This document shows, piece after piece, positions 26,534 to 34,757 of a stretch of DNA of 62,185 nucleotides (its first letter is position 1; the number at the start of each line of letters is the position of its first letter). This DNA is from DATJFH01 sp035495815. GTDB taxonomy: Bacteria; Acidobacteriota; Terriglobia; Bryobacterales; Bryobacteraceae. The notes beneath the pieces are model-generated. The model ran no database searches. It was not told where the DNA came from and saw only the letters and a list, made by a program, of their open reading frames with translations. The stretch spans positions 1 to 62,185 of the forward strand of contig DATJFH010000128.1 in assembly GCA_035495815.1 (NCBI GenBank), given 5' to 3'. The translations under genes and the position numbers were made by a program.

Positions 26534-27844
26534 CTACCTCTGCACTGAAATCGACGCCCCCAACTGAGAAGAGATCCCGCGGATGACGGCGATCACGGGG
26601 ACATCCCCGCTCGACGCCCCAGACGGCGTCTGCACGACAAATTGATATAGCCCGGCCGCGCTCAGCCCCGCGAACAGGGGGGTTACGGCCACGCCCCCGA
26701 TCCGCAAGGTCACCGGATTGGCCAGCGCCGCCAGACCGCCAGGAATCCGGCCGTTGGGCGCCGGCGGGTTGGTGGGTCCGAAACCCGCGCCGTAGAGCAC
26801 GACGACTTCTCCCGGACGGGCGGGCGACCCTGGTCCCAGCGGGCTGCCGTCGGCGTGGGTGGCGGCGATATTCGTGTCGTCGATCAAGAAGAACGCCGGG
26901 GTGAACTGGCGCATTTGCGCCGTGGACGCCGCTATGGCCGACCCGTCGAGACTCACCTGCACGCTCACCGGCCCCAGCGAGGTGTCGTCGGGAGCGAGGA
27001 CGCTGAGCCGCGCCGGACTGATCGAGTGAACGAAGGCGTCCTTGCCGTTGATCCGCACGCTGGCGCCGTCAAGTCCGGTCGGCAGGCGGACGCCGTCGAA
27101 ATCCGCCGCCCGCCACTGCCGGGAACCGGTGGCCAGAGCCGTCCCCTGAATCGACACCCAGCCGTTGGCGGAAATATCCGGCTCGAGGCTAGCGCCATTG
27201 ACCACCCCGCTGATCGACGGCCGGGAGCCGGCGTCGACACCCGTGGTCAACATGAGCGACGTGGTGTAGATGTTGTCGCCGGATTCGAGCAGGTTCCCGT
27301 TGGCGGCGTTTCCCGCGGCGTAGAGCACCACCGGGCCCACGTCGGTGTCTGGCGGCGTCCAGTCGAATTCCCAGGTGAACCCCGCGCCGGGCGCCGTGGT
27401 TCGGGCGCCTGCCAACGAATGCTCGATGTATTGCAGTGTGGGATTGGCCGTACACGGCAATTCGAGAAAGTTGGACGCCGAGCAGAGCGCCTGCGTGTTT
27501 ACGTCGATGGGTGAGAGCACACCGGCGCGCGTCCTGGCGCCTCCGGCCAGGCGCGCCGTCAGCTGAAATCCCCAGCGGCGCTGCGCCGGATCGCGAACGG
27601 CGACCCGGATCCGCTGCCGGATTCCGGGGATATAGATTGCGCCTCCGGCGTCGATGGCGATGCTGCCGGCTCCCGCATTGGCCGCGCCCACGTGGCATCC
27701 GGACTCGATGCAGAGCGACTCGCCGGGAGCGCCGGTCTTGCCCGGGTCGGGACCGGACTGAAGGGCGCGGATCAGCAGCGGCGCGGTTGCCAGGATCGCG
27801 ATCGTCTTGCCGGCGTACACGCTTCGGCGCCAAGGGACAGACAC
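26534..27844 (-). CDS. Secreted TIGR03437 (Solibacter C-terminal domain) protein, paralogue B
   Basis: A 436-residue extracytoplasmic protein. After an N-terminal hydrophobic segment comes a choice-of-anchor-V/Reeler-like beta domain (APGESLCIESGCHVG, RQRIRVAVRDPAQRRWGFQLTARL) to about residue 190. Then follow tandem beta domains, ending in the Solibacter C-terminal domain (RPGEVVVLYGAGFGPTNP, RIGGVAVTPLFAGLSAAGLYQFVVQTP). The start is GTG at 27842-27844, 5 bases after the stop of its upstream paralogue. The first domain carries C-x4-C-H where homologues usually show CxxCH. Function unknown; probably surface adhesion or binding. Confidence 0.75.
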   Translation of the reverse strand: MSVPWRRSVYAGKTIAILATAPLLIRALQSGPDPGKTGAPGESLCIESGCHVGAANAGAGSIAIDAGGAIYIPGIRQRIRVAVRDPAQRRWGFQLTARLAGGARTRAGVLSPIDVNTQALCSASNFLELPCTANPTLQYIEHSLAGARTTAPGAGFTWEFDWTPPDTDVGPVVLYAAGNAANGNLLESGDNIYTTSLMLTTGVDAGSRPSISGVVNGASLEPDISANGWVSIQGTALATGSRQWRAADFDGVRLPTGLDGASVRINGKDAFVHSISPARLSVLAPDDTSLGPVSVQVSLDGSAIAASTAQMRQFTPAFFLIDDTNIAATHADGSPLGPGSPARPGEVVVLYGAGFGPTNPPAPNGRIPGGLAALANPVTLRIGGVAVTPLFAGLSAAGLYQFVVQTPSGASSGDVPVIAVIRGISSQLGASISVQR

Positions 27845-27849
27845 TCCGA

Positions 27850-29214
27850 CTACTGTTGCACAGTGATGAAGGCCGGGGGGGTGGCGGCTCCGCCGATCGT
27901 AGCCACTACCGGCAGGTCGCCGCCCCCCGCCGAGGCCGGGACCTGGACATTGATCTGGTAAAGCCCGGCGGAGATCAGACCCGCGAACAGCGGGTTCACC
28001 GCCACACCGCCGATTTGCACCGTGACCGCATTGGTCAGAACCGGGGAGCCGGTGACGATCAGTCCATTCGATACCGCCGGGTTGGTGGGTCCGAAGCCGG
28101 TTCCGAACAGCAGGATCACTTCACCGGGTCGGGCGGGCGTGGAGGTTCCCGGAACCAGGCTCGCGGGTCCCAGAAGACTGAAGTCCGCATGGCGCGCCGC
28201 GATGTACCGGTTGCCGGCGGAATCCTTGTTGAGAACGAAAAACGCGGGAGAGAAGGCCGCCATGGACGCGCTGGCCGCGTCGTCGGCGGTCCCGTTGTTG
28301 CTCACCTGAACGCTGACCGGACCTTGCGAGGCGTCGGCCGGGGCAAGCGCCACCACCTGGGTCGGGCTTATGGACTGCACGAAGGCAGGCTTGCTGTTGA
28401 TGGTGACCGCGGAGCCATCGAGGCTCGCCGGCAGCTTGTTCGATTTGAAATCCGCGGCCTGCCAGGCGCGCGTGCTACCGGCGAGTCCGGTTCCCGAGAT
28501 CGCGATCCAGGTATTTTGCGAGAAGCCCGGCTGAAGACTGGCCGCATTCATCACGCTGGTGATGACCGGTTTGTCTCCACCGCCTCCTCCACCGCCACCG
28601 ACGCTGATGGTTCCAGTGGTTAAAGTCAGAGTGGTCGAATAAATATTGTCCCCGGTCTCGACCGCATTCCCGTTCGATGCATTCCCGGCGGCATACAGGA
28701 TGATGTCGCCGGAATCGGCGGCCGGAGGCGTCCAGTCGAACGAGAAGGTGAGGCCCGCTCCGGCGGCCGTCAGCCTCGATCCCGAGGTGGTGTGTTCGAT
28801 GAACTGAAGGACGGGATTCGAGGTGCACGGCAGTTCCAGCAGGTTAAGGTTGGCGCATAGAATCTGCGTGCTCGAATCGATCGGCGCCAGTATGCCGGCG
28901 CGGGCTTTGGGATTGCCGGCCAGCCGGGCCGTGAGTTGGAATCCCCATTTACGCTGCGCCGGATCGGAGACCGTGACCGTGATACGCTGCCTGACCCCGG
29001 GTGAGTAGGTCGTACCCCCAGCGTCGATCGCGATTCTGCCTCCACCCTGATTCAACCCGGCGCCCACGTGGCAGCCGGCTTCCGAGCAGGTGGACTCTCC
29101 GGGAACGCCGGACTTCCCCGGGTCCGGCCCGGCCGCATAGCCCCAGAGCAGCAAGGGAACAGCCGGCAGAACGGCGCAACTCTTGGCAAGAAGAATGATC
29201 CTTCGTCTTTCCAT
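27850..29214 (-). CDS. Secreted TIGR03437 (Solibacter C-terminal domain) protein, paralogue A
   Basis: A 454-residue protein with the same architecture as its downstream neighbour: leader (LLAKSCAVLPAVPLLL), anchor-V-like domain with GESTCSEAGCHVGAG and RQRITVTVSDPAQRKWGFQLTARLAG, a linker with a run of glycines (about residue 200), and a C-terminal Solibacter domain (TPARPGEVILLFGTGFGPTNPA, IGGVAVNPLFAGLISAGLYQINVQVP). The two genes are 5 bases apart and result from tandem duplication. The C-x4-C-H signature is conserved between them. Function unknown. Confidence 0.75.
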   Translation of the reverse strand: MERRRIILLAKSCAVLPAVPLLLWGYAAGPDPGKSGVPGESTCSEAGCHVGAGLNQGGGRIAIDAGGTTYSPGVRQRITVTVSDPAQRKWGFQLTARLAGNPKARAGILAPIDSSTQILCANLNLLELPCTSNPVLQFIEHTTSGSRLTAAGAGLTFSFDWTPPAADSGDIILYAAGNASNGNAVETGDNIYSTTLTLTTGTISVGGGGGGGGDKPVITSVMNAASLQPGFSQNTWIAISGTGLAGSTRAWQAADFKSNKLPASLDGSAVTINSKPAFVQSISPTQVVALAPADASQGPVSVQVSNNGTADDAASASMAAFSPAFFVLNKDSAGNRYIAARHADFSLLGPASLVPGTSTPARPGEVILLFGTGFGPTNPAVSNGLIVTGSPVLTNAVTVQIGGVAVNPLFAGLISAGLYQINVQVPASAGGGDLPVVATIGGAATPPAFITVQQ

Positions 29215-29303
29215 GGATGAATCCCCGGCAGCTACGCGACCAACCCCTGTTTTTCTTCAGTGTACCCGGAAAGCGCCCCAGCAGGACGCTGGAAACACGA
29301 TGT

Positions 29304-30293
29304 TTACAAGTCTTTCCCAGGTCGCTGGCCGAAGGTCGCCAGGGCCTTTCGGGCGGTGGTGCTGAGCGGCTCGAAATCGAGACGGGTCCGCTCCAGCCAT
29401 TGAAACGGGCGGGGGGGCCGGTCCAATCCGGCCTCGACTACCGTGATCGTATACCGGTGATTGGTGATGGAGTGCCGGAACGACCCCACCACGCGGCTCT
29501 CCTTCACCTTGGGCAGTTGCGCCGAAGTAGGAAGCTCCCAGAAGCCGGCGAGCCGCCCGGCGTCCTCTTCCCGTTTCCAAAGCAGGAGCTTCCCCGCCCG
29601 CTCGATCACCAGCAGGCGGAGTTCAACCGGAATTTGCGCGGCGGGCCGCCGTTTTACGGGGAGCTGCGCTTGAATTCCCCGCTGCCGCGCCAGGCAATCC
29701 TGCGAAACAGGGCATTCCGGGCAGAGCGGGTTGCGGGGCCGGCATACGGTGGCGCCGAGCTCCATTATCGCTTGGTTGAAGCCGCCGGGATCGCGCCGGT
29801 CCAGCAGGCCCGCGGCCACGGTTTCGAAGGCCGCCCGCGTAGCCGGAGCGCCGATATCCGAACTGTCCGCCGTGAGCCGTGCGATCACGCGCAGCACGTT
29901 GCCGTCGATCACCGGCCGGCAAATCCCGAAGGCGATGCTGCCTACCGCGGCCGCGGTATATCCTCCGACGCCTGGCAATTCCAGAATTTGCTCGTATCCG
30001 GAAGGGAACTCACCGTCCTCCGCGATTCTTCGAGCCGCTTCGCGCAGGTTCCGCGCCCGGCGGTAGTAGCCGAGTCCGCTCCACATACGCAGCAGTTCGG
30101 TGTCGCCCGCCCGGGCCAGCTCCTGTGCGGTCGGATAACGCTCGATGAACTTTTCGTAGTACGGAATCACCGTTCCCGACCGGGTCTGCTGCAGCATCAC
30201 CTCAGAGACCAGGATCCGGTACGGATCGCGGGTCTTTCGCCAGGGCAGATCGCGCTTTGCGGCGCCATACCAGGCCGTCAGGCGGGCCGTCAA
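29304..30293 (-). CDS. mutY: A/G-specific adenine DNA glycosylase
   Basis: A 329-residue MutY. It removes adenine mispaired with 8-oxoguanine. Visible are SEVMLQQTR, the helix-hairpin-helix ELPGVGGYTAAAV with catalytic Asp in VIDGNVLRV, and the [4Fe-4S] set CRPRNPLCPECPVSQDC (C-x6-C-x2-C-x5-C). The C-terminal third is the NUDIX-like 8-oxoG recognition domain (KLLLWKREEDAGRLAGFWELP, SFRHSITNHRYTITVVEA). I start it at TTG 30293, which has GGAGG seven bases upstream; the frame is open further but that part overlaps the preceding gene. It is 32 bases downstream of the S24-domain gene and probably cotranscribed. Confidence 0.92.
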   Translation of the reverse strand: MTARLTAWYGAAKRDLPWRKTRDPYRILVSEVMLQQTRSGTVIPYYEKFIERYPTAQELARAGDTELLRMWSGLGYYRRARNLREAARRIAEDGEFPSGYEQILELPGVGGYTAAAVGSIAFGICRPVIDGNVLRVIARLTADSSDIGAPATRAAFETVAAGLLDRRDPGGFNQAIMELGATVCRPRNPLCPECPVSQDCLARQRGIQAQLPVKRRPAAQIPVELRLLVIERAGKLLLWKREEDAGRLAGFWELPTSAQLPKVKESRVVGSFRHSITNHRYTITVVEAGLDRPPRPFQWLERTRLDFEPLSTTARKALATFGQRPGKDL

Positions 30294-30325
30294 AGCATGC
30301 CCTCCGGAAGGCCGCTTCCCGCCGC

Positions 30326-31138
30326 TCAGACCGGCTCCTCCAGCACTTGCATGAATTCCGCGATAACGCGGAAGCGGCGGCTCTCGTCCTCCGGCCCGAA
30401 CTCCATGGCCTCGAATTCCGGGTTCAGGGGAGACAGCCGGATCGCCATGTGACGCCACTGCTCCGACGGAGATTTCCGGCTGGTGTAGACCTTCACGGTG
30501 AATTCCGCGCTGGTATCGGTCGCTCCCACAATCTGGATCAGCAGCTTCTTGCCCTGCCGGCTCCCGACCACGCCGGCGCGAAACAGGCACAGGCTGCCGT
30601 CGGGGATCAGAGGCTCCATCGACCGGCCCACCACCCGCGCGGCGAACAGGTTCCGGTTGAGCTTGATCCGCGGCGGCGCGGGCGCCCAGCCCTCCTGCTC
30701 CACTTCCATATCTTCGCCGAACTTCGTCGCCGCGGCCCGCAGCGAGTAGCGGGGGACGTGGGTTACGAAGGGGATCACCTCCGTCCGCTGCACGTGCTCT
30801 TCGAACAGCCGGTTGAGCGCTGTCTCGAAGCCGGAGACGTTCCACTGTTCCGGCTCGGTAATCAGCAAAGTATTGGAGAGAGTGTCCCGAAGGCTTTCCA
30901 ATAAAGCCGCCCCTCCCATCTCGACGCTCTTGGACTTCAGATCATCGGCAAGATGCTCCAGAACTTCGGCCTCCTCGGGCCCGGCCAGCTTTGTCCAGTC
31001 CTGCCTTAGCTTGATGTAGAGGCGGTCGTTTGTAGGATCCAGGAGGAAAACGCCTATGTTTACGGCCGGTTTGCCGGGTAACGCCAGTTGAAGCAAGCTG
31101 AATTGCGCAAACAGAGTCGGCAGCGGACCACGGTTCAT
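30326..31138 (-). CDS. S24 (LexA-like) peptidase-domain protein with DUF3037-like N-terminus
   Basis: A 270-residue protein. The C-terminal half is an S24/LexA-type self-cleavage domain: VVGRSMEPLIPDGSLCLFR carries the nucleophilic serine, and FTVKVY, 43 residues later, matches the general-base lysine (LexA: VTVKRL). The N-terminal half has no helix-turn-helix. It starts FAQFSLLQLALPGKPAVNIGVFLLDP, reminiscent of DUF3037 proteins. So it is not a normal LexA repressor. It lies just upstream of mutY in the same direction, which hints at a role in the DNA-damage or mutagenesis response. Its substrate or partner is unknown; self-cleavage is likely by analogy only. Confidence 0.7.
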   Translation of the reverse strand: MNRGPLPTLFAQFSLLQLALPGKPAVNIGVFLLDPTNDRLYIKLRQDWTKLAGPEEAEVLEHLADDLKSKSVEMGGAALLESLRDTLSNTLLITEPEQWNVSGFETALNRLFEEHVQRTEVIPFVTHVPRYSLRAAATKFGEDMEVEQEGWAPAPPRIKLNRNLFAARVVGRSMEPLIPDGSLCLFRAGVVGSRQGKKLLIQIVGATDTSAEFTVKVYTSRKSPSEQWRHMAIRLSPLNPEFEAMEFGPEDESRRFRVIAEFMQVLEEPV

Positions 31139-31179
31139 TTGCTTGTCTTATCGGATTAACACCGCGTCAGCAGATTGTA

Positions 31180-32208
31180 TCAGGGATTGGCCGGGTAATA
31201 CCCCTTTCGGGCACGGACTCGGACGGTGGGGAGGCTGGGTACGGTCACCTTGATGTTGCGGAACACCTTGGTATTGGCTTTCTCCCCCATGTCGGGGATA
31301 TAGCGCATGATGTACTGGGTGGTAACATCTCCGGCGATGCTGCCGACGGCGCGAAACAGCCCTGAGGCCACTTCGGAGGCGTATCCGCCGGTGCCGACCT
31401 TGTAGGCGTAGTTGCCTTCGTCGGAGGGTGTCGAAAGGTAGCCGGAGACGTCCTTGTAGAGCTTGTTGAGCGGATACTCGACCCGGCCGCCGGTTTCCTC
31501 GGCCAGCCGGACGAGGTTCGCTTCGCCCTCGCTGTTGAAACCGTACGAAATCGTACTCATGCCGTAAATGGTCACCAGGTTGCGCTGCGCGATCTCCAGC
31601 ACTTCCTCGAGGGTCTTCTTGCTGGCGGTGTCGTGCCCGTCGCCGACGATGATCAGGATTCTCCGCGGCTCGTAAGGTTCGCCTTGTACCAGGCTGCGGG
31701 TGGCGCAAGCCTTGTAGATTGCGTCGTAAAGCGCCGCGCCGCCGCCGGGCTTCAGCTTGCGCATCTTCTCCACGATCAACTCCGCGTCGTTGGTGGTGTT
31801 GACGAGCAGCTCGGCCTCGTTCCCGTACGCGATCAGGTAGCCGCTGTATTTCTTATCGCCGGGCAGCATGTGCAGCGCCATCTCGATGGCCGCGTCCTGG
31901 AAATTCTTCCAGTGGATCCGCGTGGCGTTGCTCATGTCCAGCAGGAATCCGACGACTACAGGTTGGTTCCGCTCGCGTGAGAAGAACTGGATCTTCTGCT
32001 CCCGTCCTTCATCCTGAATGCGGAAATCGTTCTTGTCCAGGTTGGATACGAAGCGGCCGCGGTCGTCGGTGACGGTGACCGGCACGATGACTTCGTTGAC
32101 CTGCACTCGTATAGGCGGGCCGGTAGGCTGGGACGCCGGCGGGTTTTGCGCGTTTTGTGCGAAAGCCAGGCCGGCGAACAGTGCGGCTGAGAAAGCGCGG
32201 CTCAACAT
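31180..32208 (-). CDS. Secreted VWFA-domain protein, acidobacterial TIGR03436 type
   Basis: A 342-residue protein. Signal peptide MLSRAFSAALFAGLAFAQN; an N-terminal segment typical of the acidobacterial VWFA-related family (VPVTVTDDRGRFVSNLDKNDFRIQDEG); then a von Willebrand A domain, with VVVGFLLDMSNATRIH at the metal site, GGGAALYDAIYKAC and RRILIIVGDGHDTASKKTLEEVL. The MIDAS motif reads DMSNA rather than DxSxS, so metal binding may be weakened. The end (VRVRARKGYYPANP) is also family-typical. Extracellular protein-protein interaction is the usual inference. Confidence 0.85.
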   Translation of the reverse strand: MLSRAFSAALFAGLAFAQNAQNPPASQPTGPPIRVQVNEVIVPVTVTDDRGRFVSNLDKNDFRIQDEGREQKIQFFSRERNQPVVVGFLLDMSNATRIHWKNFQDAAIEMALHMLPGDKKYSGYLIAYGNEAELLVNTTNDAELIVEKMRKLKPGGGAALYDAIYKACATRSLVQGEPYEPRRILIIVGDGHDTASKKTLEEVLEIAQRNLVTIYGMSTISYGFNSEGEANLVRLAEETGGRVEYPLNKLYKDVSGYLSTPSDEGNYAYKVGTGGYASEVASGLFRAVGSIAGDVTTQYIMRYIPDMGEKANTKVFRNIKVTVPSLPTVRVRARKGYYPANP

Positions 32209-32379
32209 TTGACTCTATTCTACTACTCGGCATGGAACACGTCCGATCGCCCCTAAAACGCTCGACCGGCCGTACGGGCTGAAAGCTCGTGAGGGCACTC
32301 TGCCCGAGGCGCCTTTTCCTGGCGGCGCGTCCTCGGGAAAGCCGGTCCGCGGCCGGGAATGCCTGCCCGGATCGGGTAT

Positions 32380-33222
32380 CTAATCGCGGCCCTTCATCCG
32401 CCGAACCCAGATGTTCCGGTACCGGACCGGGGTGTCGTGGTCCTGCAGCGCCAGCGGCTCCTCGGCCCCGTGCGGTTCGTAGGGCTTGACGATGCGATGC
32501 GCCATCGGCGCGATGATTTCCTGGTGGTGCTGCGCCACCACTCCGTTATGAATCACGGTTACGTAAGCCGGCCGGGCCACTTTGCCGGCCTGGAATTTCG
32601 GCGCCTCGAAAATGATGTCGTAGGTCTGCCACTCGCCGGGCTTGCGCGACGCATTCACCAGCGGAGGCCACTGTCCGTAGACGGCGGCTGCCTGGCCGTC
32701 GGCGTAGGTCTTGTTGTTGTACGAATCGAGTACTTGAATCTCGTAGCGGCTCATGATCAGGATGCCGCTGTTGCCCCGCCACTGGCTGTCCCCGGTGATC
32801 TCCGTTGGGGAGGCCCATTCGACGTGAAGCTGTATGTCCCCGAACTTTTCGCGCGTCACCAGGTCTCCCGCGCCGCCGGCGACTTCGACGTAGCCGTTCC
32901 CCAGCTTCCATCCGGACGCGCCGCCCTTCGAGCTCTTGTTCTTCTTGGGCTGCGTGGTCCATTTCGAGAGATCCTTGCCGTCAAACAAGACAATGGCGTC
33001 CGAGGGCGGCTGGCCCGGCGCCGCGCCCGGAGTCACTACCGCGGGACGCGGCCGGTCGATGTCGTGCACTTTCCACTTCTGCCCGGGCAGCACCGGCGTG
33101 TCGCTGTAGCCCACCGGCGACTTGCGATATTTTTCCTTCGCGCTCTGGCCGCAGGTGACGCCCGCCGCCGCCCCCACAAGGATCAAAACGGCCGCGGCCG
33201 TCCATTTAGGTGAACCGTTCAT
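32380..33222 (-). CDS. DUF1080 protein (3-keto-disaccharide hydrolase type), secreted
   Basis: A 280-residue protein with a signal peptide (MNGSPKWTAAAVLILVGAAAG) and one DUF1080 jelly-roll domain: DAIVLFDGKDLSKW, FGDIQLHVEWASP, GNSGILIMSRYEIQVLDSYNN, WQTYDIIFEAP, and RYRNIWVRRM near the end. Characterised members cleave 3-keto-disaccharides or 3-keto-glycosides. ATG 33222 has GAGGAG upstream. It is divergent from the bacilliredoxin gene. Paralogous to 42003-42665. Confidence 0.87.
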   Translation of the reverse strand: MNGSPKWTAAAVLILVGAAAGVTCGQSAKEKYRKSPVGYSDTPVLPGQKWKVHDIDRPRPAVVTPGAAPGQPPSDAIVLFDGKDLSKWTTQPKKNKSSKGGASGWKLGNGYVEVAGGAGDLVTREKFGDIQLHVEWASPTEITGDSQWRGNSGILIMSRYEIQVLDSYNNKTYADGQAAAVYGQWPPLVNASRKPGEWQTYDIIFEAPKFQAGKVARPAYVTVIHNGVVAQHHQEIIAPMAHRIVKPYEPHGAEEPLALQDHDTPVRYRNIWVRRMKGRD

Positions 33223-33284
33223 TACGCGCTCCTCTTCAATCGGACTATTATCTCCGCCCGGGGCGGGCCGTCGCCACTTTGTTG

Positions 33285-33299
33285 TACACTCATAGTGTA
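33285..33299. repeat. 15-bp palindrome immediately upstream of the bacilliredoxin start
   Basis: TACACT-CAT-AGTGTA is a perfect 6-bp-arm palindrome ending 3 bases before ATG 33303. Its right half continues into ATAGTGTATCCA (33292-33303), which recurs at 33825-33836 before the next gene. It may be an operator or promoter element. Confidence 0.45.
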
Positions 33300-33302
33300 T
33301 CC

Positions 33303-33743
33303 ATGCAAACATTCGTGAAGCCCCAGCAGTACCCTGAAGCTCTGATTGCGCCGATGCGCGAGGACTTACGCCGTTTCGGCGTGGAAGAGGCGCGGACCGC
33401 GGAACAGGTGGACGCGCTACTCTCGCCCGGCAGCGGCACGGTCATGATCGTGACCAATTCGGTGTGCGGATGCGCCGCCGGAAAAGCCCGCCCTGGCGTC
33501 GGGATGGCCCTGAGCCACTCCGTCCGGCCGGGCAAAGCCGCCTCGGTCTTCGCCGGCGCCGACATCGAGGCGGTGGCCCGCGTGCGGGAACTGCTGCCCG
33601 GAATTCCCCCCTCTTCTCCTTCGGTGGCGCTGTTCCAGGATGGCAAGCCGGTCTTCGTGCTGCACCGCCGTGAGATCGAATCGCGCGAAGCGGCCGACAT
33701 CGCCGCGGTGCTGAAGCAGGCGTTCGAGCAATACTGCGCGTAG
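33303..33743 (+). CDS. BrxA/BrxB-family bacilliredoxin
   Basis: A 146-residue thioredoxin-fold protein of the DUF1094/YphP-YqiW family. The redox motif is CGC at residues 55-57 (NSVCGCAAGKARPG), the hallmark of bacilliredoxins, which remove bacillithiol from proteins after oxidative stress. Other family stretches are QYPEALIAPMREDLRRFGVEEART and PSVALFQDGKPVFVLHRREIE. Many bacteria outside Firmicutes carry this family. A palindrome precedes the ATG. It is divergent from the DUF1080 gene, with 80 bases between start codons. Confidence 0.88.
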   Translation: MQTFVKPQQYPEALIAPMREDLRRFGVEEARTAEQVDALLSPGSGTVMIVTNSVCGCAAGKARPGVGMALSHSVRPGKAASVFAGADIEAVARVRELLPGIPPSSPSVALFQDGKPVFVLHRREIESREAADIAAVLKQAFEQYCA

Positions 33744-33822
33744 CTCCCGGGCGCGCCCCGGCAGGCCGAAGCGCCTGTCCTGTCTGTCCAAAACCACCCT
33801 GACAACCTTGCATCCGGACGCG

Positions 33823-33835
33823 GGATAGTGTATCC
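33823..33835. repeat. 13-bp palindrome upstream of epimerase gene
   Basis: GGATA-GTG-TATCC is a perfect palindrome 22 bases before ATG 33858. It shares ATAGTGTATCCA with the palindrome region before the preceding gene. Confidence 0.4.
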
Positions 33836-33857
33836 AGGTGAGTGGTCGGAATGTTTT

Positions 33858-34751
33858 ATGAAGATTTCCCTGGGCAGTTGGGCCTTTTCCTTCGGTCCGT
33901 TTGCAGACAACCCCGTTCCCTTTGAAAAAACCGTTCAACGCCTTTCCACCGCCGGTTACGACGGAATCGAAATCTGCGGCTTTCCGCCTCACGTCACCCT
34001 GGACCGGTACCCGGACGCCGCATCCCGCCGGGGCCTGGTAAGTTTTTTGCGGGACAACCGGCTGGGCGTCTCCGGCTACGCCGCCGATTTTACCTGCGTC
34101 AATCCGGTCACGCCGGGAAATAAACAAAAATACCTCGATTTGTTCCAACGCAACACCCAGATGTGCGTCGATATCGGCAGCCCGTCGATCCGCGTGGACT
34201 CCATCGCCGCGCCCGGCTCGATCGACGAGCGGGATTACCAGGGGGCGTTCGGCCGGCTGGCCGACGTCTGGAACGCCGCGGCGGCGATCGCTCAGAACGC
34301 GGGCATCCGCATGGTGTGGGAGTTCGAGCCCGGCTTCGCCTTCAACAAGCCGTCCGAAGTGGTGGCCATGCACACCAAAGTGGCGCACCCCAATTTCCGG
34401 CTGTTGTTCGATACGGCGCACGCCTACATGTGTTCGGTGGCGGCGGCGCGGCAGCACGGCGCGAGGGAGACCCTGCCGGGCGGAGTCAGGGAATTTCTCC
34501 GGCTCTGCGAAGGCCGCATCGGCGCGATACACGTGATCGATTCGGACGGCACGCTGCACGGCAACGAGACCAGCACTCATCGCCCCTTCGGCCAGGGCAA
34601 AATCGATTTCGATTCCCTCGCTCCCCGGCTGCTGAGCGTGCCGGACATCGAGTGGTGGTGTATCGACATGTGCTTCTGGGCCGGTTCGTGGGAGCTGGTC
34701 GAATCCAGCCTGGCCTTTGTCCGCCAATTCACCGCTCGAGCCGTGGCCTGA
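33858..34751 (+). CDS. Sugar phosphate isomerase/epimerase (TIM barrel), cytoplasmic
   Basis: A 297-residue xylose-isomerase-like barrel without a leader peptide. Motifs: MKISLGSWAFSFGPF, GYDGIEICGFPPHV, MVWEFEPGFAFNKPSEV (metal Glu), FRLLFDTAHAYM (Asp/His), RIGAIHVIDSDGTLHG, STHRPFGQGKIDF and WWCIDMCFW. It resembles the inosose/keto-sugar isomerase branch. ATG 33858 starts the conserved barrel; an in-frame start at 33828 would only add a short non-conserved stretch. The stop is 6 bases before the glycosyltransferase gene, so the two are probably one transcript. Confidence 0.85.
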   Translation: MKISLGSWAFSFGPFADNPVPFEKTVQRLSTAGYDGIEICGFPPHVTLDRYPDAASRRGLVSFLRDNRLGVSGYAADFTCVNPVTPGNKQKYLDLFQRNTQMCVDIGSPSIRVDSIAAPGSIDERDYQGAFGRLADVWNAAAAIAQNAGIRMVWEFEPGFAFNKPSEVVAMHTKVAHPNFRLLFDTAHAYMCSVAAARQHGARETLPGGVREFLRLCEGRIGAIHVIDSDGTLHGNETSTHRPFGQGKIDFDSLAPRLLSVPDIEWWCIDMCFWAGSWELVESSLAFVRQFTARAVA

Positions 34752-34757
34752 AGCCGG

